From contig PCRZ01000021.1 in the NCBI GenBank assembly GCA_002772205.1, forward strand, positions 1 through 6,241: 6,241 nt of DNA, read 5' to 3'. The position numbers were made by a program, and so were the translations under genes. A model generated the notes under the pieces. That model made no database searches and was not told the origin of the DNA. It saw only the letters and a program-made list of their open reading frames with translations. Shown here in pieces: positions 1 to 5,660 of this stretch; the first letter of the stretch is position 1; each line of letters begins with the position of its first letter. The DNA is from Candidatus Jorgensenbacteria bacterium CG23_combo_of_CG06-09_8_20_14_all_54_14 (GTDB taxonomy: Bacteria > Patescibacteriota > Minisyncoccia > UBA6257 > GWB1-50-10).

Positions 1-190
1 CTTCACAACTCAATATGGAGGAAGCGGTGAAATGCGCGCTCGTATCCACTAAGGATGGGGTTGCATTTCAAAGTCGAATCTTCGTAAGCATCAGGGATTC
101 TGCAATATGGCCAAGGGATGCAATACCGCTATGGCAAATCCGCATTTCGCGGGAGCCCGCTGGCACGAATTCGCGACGCCGTTCCCAAAC

Positions 191-214
191 GGTGCTCTGT
201 TTAAACAGAGCACC
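191..214. repeat. Perfect 24-nt palindrome
   Basis: The 12-nt half-site GGTGCTCTGTTT is followed directly by its exact reverse complement. As RNA it would form a stem of about 10 bp with a tiny loop. There is no T-tract after it, so it is not a normal intrinsic terminator. Its outer bases (GGTGCT...AGCACC) match those of the fusA terminator at 4020-4045. It may be a decayed terminator, an RNA-processing hairpin or a protein-binding site. Confidence 0.75.
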
Positions 215-248
215 ATCAAGAACATGGTCGCACGAAAGGAGTACAACT

Positions 249-281
249 ATGAGCAGCTCCGATTTAATGCTCGATATCTGA
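249..281 (+). other. 10-codon ORF with a strong Shine-Dalgarno
   Basis: AAAGGAG at 235-241 lies 7 nt before an ATG at 249, which is ideal SD spacing. The ORF then reads MSSSDLMLDI and stops with TGA at 279-281. It is the only strong, well-spaced SD in the window. The peptide has no run of one amino acid as in an attenuation leader, and the terminator at 292-325 begins 11 nt after the stop. It may be a leader peptide, the remnant of a truncated gene, or chance. Whether it is translated cannot be judged from sequence. Confidence 0.2.
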
Positions 282-291
282 ATCAATGCTA

Positions 292-325
292 CGAGGTTGA
301 ACCTCCATAAGGAGGTTCAACCTCG
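292..325 (+). terminator. Intrinsic terminator ahead of the str operon
   Basis: A perfect 15-bp stem (292-306 with 311-325) closes a 4-nt ATAA loop and is followed by the T-rich tail GGTTTGTTGACTTTCT. The stem is strong but the U-tract is weak. It would stop transcription arriving from the left just before the rpsL promoter. One arm contains an SD core (AAGGAGG, 309-315) and the other its complement. Confidence 0.7.
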
Positions 326-331
326 GGTTTG

Positions 332-359
332 TTGACTTTCTCCACTTCTTTGGTATACT
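332..359 (+). promoter_or_regulatory. Sigma70-type promoter of the str operon
   Basis: The -35 box TTGACT (332-337) and the -10 box TATACT (354-359) are separated by 16 nt, with an extended -10 TGG just before TATACT. Transcription would start near 366, giving a leader of about 28 nt before the rpsL ATG at 394. The -35 box overlaps the tail of the preceding terminator. The same nine bases, TGGTATACT, recur in the promoter at 4050-4078. Confidence 0.8.
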
Positions 360-393
360 TGTTGCGCGTGACGGCACGCATTTTTTATCGGGT

Positions 394-807
394 ATGTCGA
401 CGGTCAACCAACTTATCAAACACGGCAGGAAACGCACCGAGGTCAAAGATAGGACCCCAGGGCTTTCCTGCTATTTCAACTACCTTAAGAACCGGCCGGT
501 GGATTCGCCGTCGCCGTTCAAACGCGGGGTGTGCCTCAAGGTGTTCACCACGACTCCAAAGAAGCCGAACTCGGCGCTCCGCAAGGTGGCGCGTGTCCGG
601 CTCACGAACGGCATGGAGGTGACCGCCTACATCCCCGGCGAGGGCCACAATCTTCAAGAGCACTCGGTGGTGATGATACGCGGCGGGCGCGTAAAGGACC
701 TGCCGGGCGTGCGCTACCACATCGTGCGTGGAGTGCTCGACACCACCGGCGTGGATAGTAGGAAACAACAGAGGAGCAAATACGGAGCAAAGAGAGCAAA
801 AACATAA
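394..807 (+). CDS. rpsL: 30S ribosomal protein S12 (uS12)
   Basis: S12 sits at the decoding centre of the 30S subunit and helps control accuracy of tRNA selection. The 137-aa product has the family blocks in order: N-terminal [10 protein letters not shown], the [12 protein letters not shown] loop, [35 protein letters not shown], and a basic [11 protein letters not shown] tail. Both lysines that mutate in streptomycin-resistant S12 (PKKPNS and RVKDLP) are wild type. The aspartate of KDLPG is the residue RimO methylthiolates in E. coli. Compared with E. coli S12 there are about 13 extra residues between the N-terminal tail and KRGVC, as in Firmicutes. It is the first gene after the operon promoter. 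No SD is visible before the ATG, which was chosen because the family N-terminus starts there. Confidence 0.98.
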   Translation: MSTVNQLIKHGRKRTEVKDRTPGLSCYFNYLKNRPVDSPSPFKRGVCLKVFTTTPKKPNSALRKVARVRLTNGMEVTAYIPGEGHNLQEHSVVMIRGGRVKDLPGVRYHIVRGVLDTTGVDSRKQQRSKYGAKRAKT

Positions 808-930
808 ACAAGCACGAAGCACGAAATCCGAAGCACGAAACAAATAGTAAAATTCCAATGATCGAAATCCAAAACGTGAGTTTAGATATTGTTTCAAATT
901 TCGATATTCGAATTTCGAATTTAAACAACC
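808..930. repeat. Heptad-repeat inverted-arm element between rpsL and rpsG
   Basis: This non-coding A+T-rich spacer is built from 7-nt units. The left arm (811-845) repeats AGCACGA and AATCCGA. The right arm (892-926) repeats TTTCGAA and ATTCGAA in exact 7-nt register, as an imperfect reverse complement of the left. The core (about 846-890) holds no ORF and no clear hairpin. TAAACAA occurs at 805-811, overlapping the rpsL stop, and again at 922-928, which resembles a 7-bp target-site duplication. Removing one copy and the insert would leave only ACAACC between the rpsL TAA and the rpsG ATG. The CGAA-type heptads relate it to the inverted repeats at 1402-1437 and 1822-1856. It is probably a gene-less relative of that cassette. 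Confidence 0.65.
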
Positions 931-1401
931 ATGCGTAAAAAGGGAAGTTTCAAAAGAAAGGTACACGCCGGTGACCCCGTCCACAGCCGCGTGGATGCAG
1001 GGCGTTTCATCAACTACCTCATGGGGAAAGGGGAGAAGTCGGATGCCGAGAAGGTGTTCTACGGCGCTTTGGAGCGGATAAAGGAAACCACCAAAGAAGA
1101 ACCTCTCGCGGTGTTCGGGAAAGCGATTGAGAACGCGACCCCGCTCCTGGAGGTGGTTTCCAAGCGCGTCGGAGGCGCGAACTACCAGATCCCGCGCGAA
1201 GTGCGCTCGGAGCGGAAATTTTTCCTCGCGACCCACTGGATCATCGCCGCGGCGCGCGGGAAGAAGGGGAAGCCGATGGCGGACAAGCTCGCTGAAGAAA
1301 TCATCGCCGCGGCGAAGAACGAGGGCGCGGCTATCAAGAAGAAGCAGGACATGCACAGAATGGCCGAAGCGAACCGGGCGTTTGCGTCATTGCTGCGGTA
1401 G
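931..1401 (+). CDS. rpsG: 30S ribosomal protein S7 (uS7)
   Basis: S7 nucleates assembly of the 30S head by binding the 3' major domain of 16S rRNA, and lies next to the E-site tRNA. The 156-aa product is of normal length. It shows the basic N-terminus (MRKKGSFKRK), the FINYLMGKGEKSDAEKVFYGAL helix region, the conserved SKRVGGANYQIPREVR stretch that forms the RNA-contacting beta hairpin, and the C-terminal KKQDMHRMAEANRAFA signature. In E. coli S7 is the translational autoregulator of the str mRNA, but I see no recognisable S7-binding structure here. The gene follows rpsL after a repeat-filled spacer and has no SD (AAACAACC precedes the ATG). Confidence 0.98.
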   Translation: MRKKGSFKRKVHAGDPVHSRVDAGRFINYLMGKGEKSDAEKVFYGALERIKETTKEEPLAVFGKAIENATPLLEVVSKRVGGANYQIPREVRSERKFFLATHWIIAAARGKKGKPMADKLAEEIIAAAKNEGAAIKKKQDMHRMAEANRAFASLLR

Positions 1402-1437
1402 GCTACGAAATACGAAATGGGTACGAATGTACGAAAG
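1402..1437. repeat. Left terminal inverted repeat of the GxxExxY cassette
   Basis: The first 17 bases, 1402-1418, are the exact reverse complement of 1840-1856. After a short 3-versus-2-nt unpaired stretch, TACGAAT and TACGAAA also match the right copy. In total 31 of about 35 positions agree. The building unit is the heptad TACGAAA. The ATG of the nuclease-like gene (1417) lies inside this repeat. Confidence 0.85.
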
Positions 1438-1821
1438 GTGAGGCGCGCCGACCTTGTGTACCCGGAGCCGTCTTACAAAATTTTAGGTGTTTTATTTAAG
1501 GTTTGGAGCGATATCGGCTTTTGGCACAAGGAGAAAATTTATCAGCGCGCGGTTGCACGAGCGCTTTGTGATAGCGGTTTTGAGGTAAAAGAACAATTGC
1601 CGGCAAAAATTGTGTTCAAGGGAGAATTTATTGGTGTCTATTATTTTGATTTCCTCGTTGATGACAAAATCGTATTGGAACTTAAGGTGAGAAATTATTT
1701 CTCAAAAAAGGATATAGAGCAGGTTTACTCATATCTAAAAGCAAAGGATCTCAAGTTGGGCATCATTGCACATTTTACCCAGAGCGGTGTTAAGTATAAG
1801 AGGGTTCTCAACGTAAAGTGA
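1417..1821 (+). CDS. GxxExxY family protein (PD-(D/E)XK nuclease-like)
   Basis: This 134-aa protein belongs to the GxxExxY family, classed with PD-(D/E)XK nuclease folds; no biological role is established. The naming motif appears as GFWHKEKIY (about residues 34-42), a slightly longer spacing than the name implies. The catalytic-core pattern follows: FKGEFIGVYYFDFLV with the acidic D, then IVLELKV with the E-x-K, then the downstream glutamine and aromatic of DIEQVYSYLKA. The tail LKLGIIAHFT...YKRVLNV is typical. All putative catalytic residues are present, so the gene looks intact. It is far more A+T rich than rpsG and fusA, and both its ends touch inverted repeats. The ATG at 1417 is the only ATG before the domain and overlaps the left repeat. 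It probably depends on the str operon promoter. Confidence 0.85.
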   Translation: MGTNVRKVRRADLVYPEPSYKILGVLFKVWSDIGFWHKEKIYQRAVARALCDSGFEVKEQLPAKIVFKGEFIGVYYFDFLVDDKIVLELKVRNYFSKKDIEQVYSYLKAKDLKLGIIAHFTQSGVKYKRVLNVK

Positions 1822-1856
1822 GTTTCGTATATTCGTAATATTTCGTATTTCGTAGC
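1822..1856. repeat. Right terminal inverted repeat of the GxxExxY cassette
   Basis: This copy consists of TTTCGTA-type heptads. It begins one base after the TGA of the GxxExxY gene and ends at the base before the fusA ATG, so it is the whole fusA upstream region. It pairs with 1402-1437 and contains no SD. Confidence 0.85.
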
Positions 1857-3992
1857 ATGCCTAGACAATATCCAATTGAGAAAGTCCGTGATATCGGCAT
1901 TATCGCCCACATTGACGCCGGGAAAACCACCGTGACCGAGCGCGTGCTTTTCTATACTGGCCTCACCCACAAGATCGGGGAGGTGCACGAGGGCGACACG
2001 GTGATGGACTGGATGGAGCAGGAGCGTGAGCGGGGTATCACCATCACCTCCGCCGCGACCACCTGCTTCTGGGTACCAACTTACGCGGCGCGGACTCACG
2101 CGGATCTGGACACGGATCAACGCAGAAAAACGTTTGAGCACCGCATCAACCTCATTGATACGCCGGGCCACATTGATTTTACCGTGGAGGTGAAACGCTC
2201 GCTCCGCGTCCTGGATGGCGCGGTGGTGGTGTTTGACGGTGTGGCGGGAGTGGAGCCGCAGTCCGAAACGAACTGGCGCTACGCGGACGAGTACGGCGTG
2301 CCGCGCATCTGCTTTGTGAACAAACTGGACCGCATGGGGGCGAGTTTTGAAAAAAGTTTGGCATCCATCCGCGAGCGGCTCACCCCGCACGCGATAGCGC
2401 TCCAGTGGCCCATCGGCATTGAGGAGAGTTTCAAGGGAGTCATTGATCTCCTCACCAGGAAGGCGTACGCCTTTGAGGGCGAGCACGGCGAGCGCATCAC
2501 GGAGATTCCAATTCCGGACGATTTGAAAAACATCGTTGCGAAAGAGCGTCATGAATTGGTGGAAAAGATCGCCGAGACCGACGACCGGCTCCTCCGCACG
2601 TATTTGGAAGGTAACGAGCCCACACTTGAGGAATTGAAGGGCGCGCTCCGGAAAGCCACGCTCGCAGTGAAACTGGTGCCGGTCTTCTGCGGTTCAGCTC
2701 TAAAGAATAAAGGTGTGCAGTTCATTTTAGATGCGGTGGTGGACTACCTCCCTTCGCCGTCGGATCTCCCGCCGGTCAAGGGCATCAATTCCCAGACCCA
2801 CGCCGAGGAGGAGCGGAAGCCGTCCGACGATGAATCCCTCGCGGCGCTCGCCTTCAAGATCGCGGCTGACCCGTTCGTGGGGTCACTCACGTATTTCCGC
2901 GTGTATTCCGGCGTGCTGAAGCGTGGGAGCTACATCCTGAACGCGACGAAGGGGGAGCAGGAGCGCGTGGGGCGCATCGTGCGGATGCACGCGAACCACC
3001 GCGAGGAGGCGGAGGAGATCTGCGCCGGGGACTTGGGCGCCCTCGTGGGTTTGAAAAACACCACGACCGGCGACTCGCTCGTGGACCCAGAGCACCCCAT
3101 CATCCTTGAGAGAATCATCTTCCCCGAGCCGGTCATTTCCATTCGCATTGAGCCGAAGACCAAAGCGGACCAGGAGAAGATGGGGCTTGCGCTCCACCGC
3201 CTCGCCGAGGAGGACCCCACGTTCCGCGTGAGCGGAGATCTGGAGACGGGTGAGACCATCATCGCAGGTATGGGCGAGCTCCACCTAGAGATCATTGTGG
3301 ACCGCATGAAGCGCGAGTTTGGTGTGGAAGGCAGCGTCGGCCGCCCCCAGGTCGCCTATAAGGAAACGGTGAAAGGCAAGGGCGATGCGGAGGGCAAGTA
3401 CATCCGGCAGTCCGGCGGGCGCGGGCAGTACGGGCACGTGAAGTTGAAGGTGGAGCCCTTGCCGCGCGGTACCGGGTTTGAGTTTGTGGATGAAATTAAG
3501 GGAGGCGCCATTCCACAGGAGTTCATTACGCCGATTGAAAAAGGCGTGCGCGAGGCGATGGAGAAAGGGGTCATGGCGGGCTACCCGATGACAGATGTGA
3601 AAGTAACCCTCTACGACGGTTCCTACCACGAGGTGGACTCCTCGGAGTTCGCGTTCAAGATAGCCGGCTCCATAGCGCTCCAGGAAGCGTCAAAGCAAGC
3701 GAAGCTCGTGATGTTGGAGCCGGTGATGAAGGTGCAGGTCATCGTGCCGGAAAATTTTTTGGGCGACGTCACGGGGGACCTGAATTCGCGGCGTGCGAAA
3801 ATTACAGCGATGGGGGAGCGGGTGAACGTCCGCGTGGTGGATGCCCTGGTGCCGCTCTCCGAGATGTTCGGCTACGTGACGAATCTGCGTTCTATGACGC
3901 AGGGCCGCGGGTCATTTACCATGGAGTTCTCGCACTACGAGGAGGTGCCGAATAACATTGCGCAGTTAATCATTGAGGGGAAGAAGAAATAG
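1857..3992 (+). CDS. fusA: Translation elongation factor G
   Basis: EF-G is the cytosolic GTPase that drives translocation and, with ribosome recycling factor, splits ribosomes. The 711-aa product has the complete G domain: P-loop AHIDAGKT (17-24), switch I RGITI (59-63), DTPGH (101-105), NKLD (155-158) and GSAL (279-282). Domain II, the G-domain-like fold of domain III and the domain IV decoding tip ([10 protein letters not shown] and [15 protein letters not shown]) follow, then the C-terminal domain V ([21 protein letters not shown]). Residues 73-95 form a stretch about 13 longer than in E. coli EF-G, between switch I and DTPGH. The start is set by the family N-terminus. There is no SD, and the right arm of the GxxExxY cassette abuts the ATG. 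It is the last gene before a strong terminator. Confidence 0.98.
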   Translation: MPRQYPIEKVRDIGIIAHIDAGKTTVTERVLFYTGLTHKIGEVHEGDTVMDWMEQERERGITITSAATTCFWVPTYAARTHADLDTDQRRKTFEHRINLIDTPGHIDFTVEVKRSLRVLDGAVVVFDGVAGVEPQSETNWRYADEYGVPRICFVNKLDRMGASFEKSLASIRERLTPHAIALQWPIGIEESFKGVIDLLTRKAYAFEGEHGERITEIPIPDDLKNIVAKERHELVEKIAETDDRLLRTYLEGNEPTLEELKGALRKATLAVKLVPVFCGSALKNKGVQFILDAVVDYLPSPSDLPPVKGINSQTHAEEERKPSDDESLAALAFKIAADPFVGSLTYFRVYSGVLKRGSYILNATKGEQERVGRIVRMHANHREEAEEICAGDLGALVGLKNTTTGDSLVDPEHPIILERIIFPEPVISIRIEPKTKADQEKMGLALHRLAEEDPTFRVSGDLETGETIIAGMGELHLEIIVDRMKREFGVEGSVGRPQVAYKETVKGKGDAEGKYIRQSGGRGQYGHVKLKVEPLPRGTGFEFVDEIKGGAIPQEFITPIEKGVREAMEKGVMAGYPMTDVKVTLYDGSYHEVDSSEFAFKIAGSIALQEASKQAKLVMLEPVMKVQVIVPENFLGDVTGDLNSRRAKITAMGERVNVRVVDALVPLSEMFGYVTNLRSMTQGRGSFTMEFSHYEEVPNNIAQLIIEGKKK

Positions 3993-4017
3993 AAACTTAC
4001 GAGGAATCGCCAAAAGC

Positions 4018-4051
4018 GGGGGTGCTATAATTAATTATAGCACCCTCTTTT
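4018..4051 (+). terminator. Intrinsic terminator after fusA
   Basis: An 11-bp perfect stem (4020-4030 with 4035-4045, GGGTGCTATAA and its complement) closes a TTAA loop. It extends by a G-U and a G-C pair and is followed by TTTT at 4048-4051. CAAAAGC on the left side could give a weaker U-tract on the other strand. It ends the rpsL-rpsG-GxxExxY-fusA transcript 26 nt after the fusA stop. Confidence 0.88.
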
Positions 4052-4078
4052 GTTCGGTGGGGTTTGTTATGGTATACT
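4050..4078 (+). promoter_or_regulatory. Extended -10 promoter of the DUF5667 gene
   Basis: TTGTTC (4050-4055) lies 17 nt before TATACT (4073-4078), with TGG just upstream of the -10. The first two -35 bases are the last two Ts of the fusA terminator tail. A start 7 nt after the -10 falls on the A of the ATG at 4085, so the mRNA would be leaderless. Confidence 0.72.
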
Positions 4079-4084
4079 GGCGCT

Positions 4085-5080
4085 ATGAAAAAAATAGTGG
4101 GGATGTGCGTGCTCATTGCGGTGTTCGGTATGGTGTCGTTCGCGGCGGCCCAAGTTGCCACCTCCACGCTCCCTGACCCTGGCACCCTGCCGGACAGCCC
4201 GCTCTACTTCTTGAAATTATGGAAGGAAAACATCCAGCTTTTCTTCACGTTCAGCGCGGAGGCGAAAGCAGAGCAGTATCTCCGCTTGGCCGAGGTGCGC
4301 CTCGCGGAATACCAGAAAATGATTGAGAAGGGTAAGCAGGAGATTGCGGAGAAAACCATCGCCAAATATCAGAATCAACTAGATCGCGCTGTTCAGAAGG
4401 CGCAAGAACTCAAAGAAAAAGGCATTGGGGACGTTATTCAAAAAGTAGAGGGAGCAACCTCCAAACATCTCCAGGTTCTTCAAGACAATCTGGCTAAAGT
4501 TCCGGAGGCCGCGAAGAAAGGACTGGAAAGGGCGATCGAGGCATTGCAAAAAGGGATAGAAAAAATAAAGGGAGCCGTTGAGAAAAATAAAGAAGCCCCA
4601 AGCGAAATTTCTTCTGATACCTTAGGCTGGCAAACCTACCAAAATGAAGAAGGCGGGTATGCCTTTAAGTACCCAAATGAGTGGAATGCGGTAACCAGTA
4701 AATACAATTCCAGGAATGCTCTATTTGGTCCAGGTGCAACTAGTGAGGGTGGTATTGGGGGTGTTACATATAGGGGCGCGCTTCCCTCGGGTCGGTCGCT
4801 TTTAAACTTTATAAAAGAATCTAATGAAGGTATAGAATCTGGTTCTATTTCTGAGACAGAAACGGTGATAAATGGAAATAATGTGGTAATTAGTATATTA
4901 CCAAAAGCGTCTTTAGTGGCCTCAGAAGAAGGAAAAAATGTTAGTTTTGTGAAAAACGGTAAAATATTTGGTGTAGGTGTACTGTACAAAACCGATTTTG
5001 TTAAATACCCGGAGGATAAACAAAGGTTAACTATTTTTAACCAAATTCTCTCCACTTTCAAATTCATTGAGCCGAAATAG
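4085..5080 (+). CDS. Exported DUF5667 protein with C-terminal PsbP-like domain
   Basis: The 331-aa product starts with a signal peptide: MKK, a hydrophobic stretch to about residue 19, and an AAA-Q cleavage candidate near 22. Residues 29-57 (LPDPGTLPDSPLYFLKLWKENI onward) are the DUF5667 hallmark, common in Patescibacteria. A long Lys/Glu/Ala-rich helical or coiled-coil segment follows to about 175. From W182 a separate globular part begins, QTYQNEEGGYAFKYPNEW, which resembles PsbP-related domains. It is probably a secreted or cell-envelope protein; its function is unknown. G+C falls from 45/60 at 4141-4200 to 20/60 at 4861-4920, suggesting that the C-terminal part has a different origin. An upstream in-frame TTG (4064) is less likely than this ATG, because the promoter would lie inside that start and the signal peptide begins at MKK. 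Confidence 0.82.
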   Translation: MKKIVGMCVLIAVFGMVSFAAAQVATSTLPDPGTLPDSPLYFLKLWKENIQLFFTFSAEAKAEQYLRLAEVRLAEYQKMIEKGKQEIAEKTIAKYQNQLDRAVQKAQELKEKGIGDVIQKVEGATSKHLQVLQDNLAKVPEAAKKGLERAIEALQKGIEKIKGAVEKNKEAPSEISSDTLGWQTYQNEEGGYAFKYPNEWNAVTSKYNSRNALFGPGATSEGGIGGVTYRGALPSGRSLLNFIKESNEGIESGSISETETVINGNNVVISILPKASLVASEEGKNVSFVKNGKIFGVGVLYKTDFVKYPEDKQRLTIFNQILSTFKFIEPK

Positions 5081-5088
5081 GACCATTT

Positions 5089-5097
5089 TTATCCACA
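5089..5097 (+). promoter_or_regulatory. Perfect consensus DnaA-box sequence
   Basis: TTATCCACA is identical to the high-affinity E. coli DnaA box. It stands alone, 9 nt after the DUF5667 gene stop and 3 nt before the -35 of the toxin-antitoxin promoter. A single 9-mer may be chance. If functional it could couple the toxin-antitoxin promoter to DnaA. No origin-like cluster is present. Confidence 0.35.
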
Positions 5098-5100
5098 GAG

Positions 5101-5128
5101 TTGACAAATGTTTATCTTAGGATAAACT
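5101..5128 (+). promoter_or_regulatory. Toxin-antitoxin promoter
   Basis: A consensus -35 TTGACA (5101-5106) lies 16 nt before TAAACT (5123-5128). Transcription would begin near 5135, only about 3 nt ahead of the antitoxin ATG, so the message is nearly leaderless. No SD is visible. Confidence 0.62.
5110..5127. promoter_or_regulatory. Operator-like inverted repeat in the toxin-antitoxin promoter
   Basis: GTTTATC (5110-5116) and GATAAAC (5121-5127) form a perfect 7-bp inverted repeat around TTAG. It fills the spacer and overlaps the -10. Phd/YefM antitoxins bind palindromes at their own promoters and repress, so this is the natural autoregulatory operator. Binding itself is inferred. Confidence 0.55.
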
Positions 5129-5137
5129 TCTAACTAT

Positions 5138-5359
5138 ATGAAACAAGCCATCATCGGCCTTCGTGAGTTGAGGGAGAAAACCGATGTCTTCATTAACGCG
5201 GTGGAAAAAGGCAGATCATTTATTGTGGTACGGCGCTCTAAGCCGGTGTTCAGGATTTCACCTCCGGACGAGGAATCGGAGTTGTGGGAGCGCGTGGTTG
5301 ATTTCACTAAAATTAAAAAAACCGGCGTGCCGCTTGAAAAACTGCTCGCCCGCATCTAA
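5138..5359 (+). CDS. Phd/YefM family antitoxin
   Basis: This 73-aa protein has the Phd/YefM N-terminal DNA-binding fold: IIGLRELREKTDVFINAVEKG (about 5-25), then the strand SFIVVRRSKPVFRI. A charged C-terminal tail (residues 41-73) would wrap and neutralise the toxin. Members of this family repress their own operon and bind a cognate RelE-like toxin, encoded here 20 nt downstream on the same strand. The ATG at 5138 starts directly at the conserved domain. An operator-like repeat lies in the promoter. Confidence 0.87.
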   Translation: MKQAIIGLRELREKTDVFINAVEKGRSFIVVRRSKPVFRISPPDEESELWERVVDFTKIKKTGVPLEKLLARI

Positions 5360-5379
5360 TTTCACGCTCTTAGGGCGGT

Positions 5380-5625
5380 ATGGATAAAATTGAAAAGGCG
5401 CTCAGAAAGTTAACCAACCGCGAACGGAGTGAGATAACAGCGCTCTTATCCAAGTTAAAATCCAAAAAATACCAAGGACTCGATATTAAGAAATTAAAAG
5501 GCAGCGATGTTATCTACCGAATTCGGAAAGGAAGTTTGAGAATTATTTATAGAATTAGTGAAGAAAGCATATTTATTTTAGCGATAGAACGTCGGCGCGA
5601 AAATACCTATAAATTTACCGGCTAA
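5380..5625 (+). CDS. RelE/ParE superfamily toxin
   Basis: The 81-aa product resembles RelE-type toxins, most likely a ribosome-dependent mRNA endonuclease. An N-terminal helical hairpin (residues 1-30) leads to the core LKGSDVIYRIRKGSLRIIYRI (39-59), the usual strand pair with the invariant arginine R54, and then ILAIERRRENTY (66-77), carrying the C-terminal basic residues (R71-R73) and tyrosine (Y77) at the RelE active-site positions. It is at the short end of the family but looks complete. G+C is low (21/60 at 5461-5520). It follows its antitoxin by 20 nt, with only a weak SD-like GGGCGG just before the ATG. A ParE-like gyrase-poison activity cannot be ruled out. Confidence 0.83.
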   Translation: MDKIEKALRKLTNRERSEITALLSKLKSKKYQGLDIKKLKGSDVIYRIRKGSLRIIYRISEESIFILAIERRRENTYKFTG

Positions 5626-5660
5626 CGAGAGAGATAATTATTTCAGAATTTGCCCTTCAA

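Larger units (their letters stand above)
1..290. other. Upstream region with no confident gene
   Basis: No protein or RNA family is recognisable here. A frame open from position 2 to a TAA at 50-52 could be the last 16 codons of an upstream gene, but it is too short to identify. After that stop the same frame offers an ATG at 107 and stays open to a TAA at 308-310 (67 aa). That ORF has no SD, resembles no family I know, crosses the palindrome at 191-214 and ends inside the loop of the terminator hairpin. It could be a small orphan gene or chance. The other strand shows nothing better. The first 36 bases include a 14-nt match to a conserved 16S rRNA string, but the match does not continue. Confidence 0.4.
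1402..1856 (+). mobile_element. Putative GxxExxY cassette bounded by inverted repeats
   Basis: A 455-bp unit fits exactly between the rpsG stop (TAG 1399-1401) and the fusA start (ATG 1857). It consists of a left inverted repeat, one A+T-rich nuclease-like gene and a right inverted repeat. If the repeats proper start with TACGAAA (1404) and end with TTTCGTA (1854), both sides are flanked by GC, which could be a 2-bp target duplication or simply the last bases of the repeats. Deleting 1404-1856 would leave rpsG TAG, GC, fusA ATG, a plausible ancestral spacing. Mobility is inferred from this architecture and from base composition. No transposase is present. Confidence 0.55.

Noticed and set aside
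23..36. 14-nt match to a conserved 16S rRNA string (AGCGGTGAAATGCG)
   Set aside because: The flanking bases do not continue the rRNA match, so it is not an rRNA fragment.
66..90. tRNA T-arm-like sequence (AGTCGAATCT)
   Set aside because: The GTTCRANYC consensus is not met, and no acceptor, D or anticodon arms can be drawn around it.
811..926. CRISPR-like array
   Set aside because: Units are only 7 nt, contiguous and inverted between arms, with no spacers and no cas genes.
385..1356. 323-aa ORF on the minus strand
   Set aside because: It lies antisense to rpsL and rpsG, and its middle part is just the translated heptad repeat. It is a shadow of G+C-rich coding DNA.
1725..2552. 275-aa minus-strand ORF opposite the GxxExxY gene and fusA
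   Set aside because: It is antisense to a certain EF-G coding region, has no recognisable domains, and is explained by codon bias.
4064..5080. Upstream TTG start for the DUF5667 protein
   Set aside because: It would place the -10 box inside the coding region and add seven residues before a perfect MKK signal peptide. The ATG at 4085 is better.
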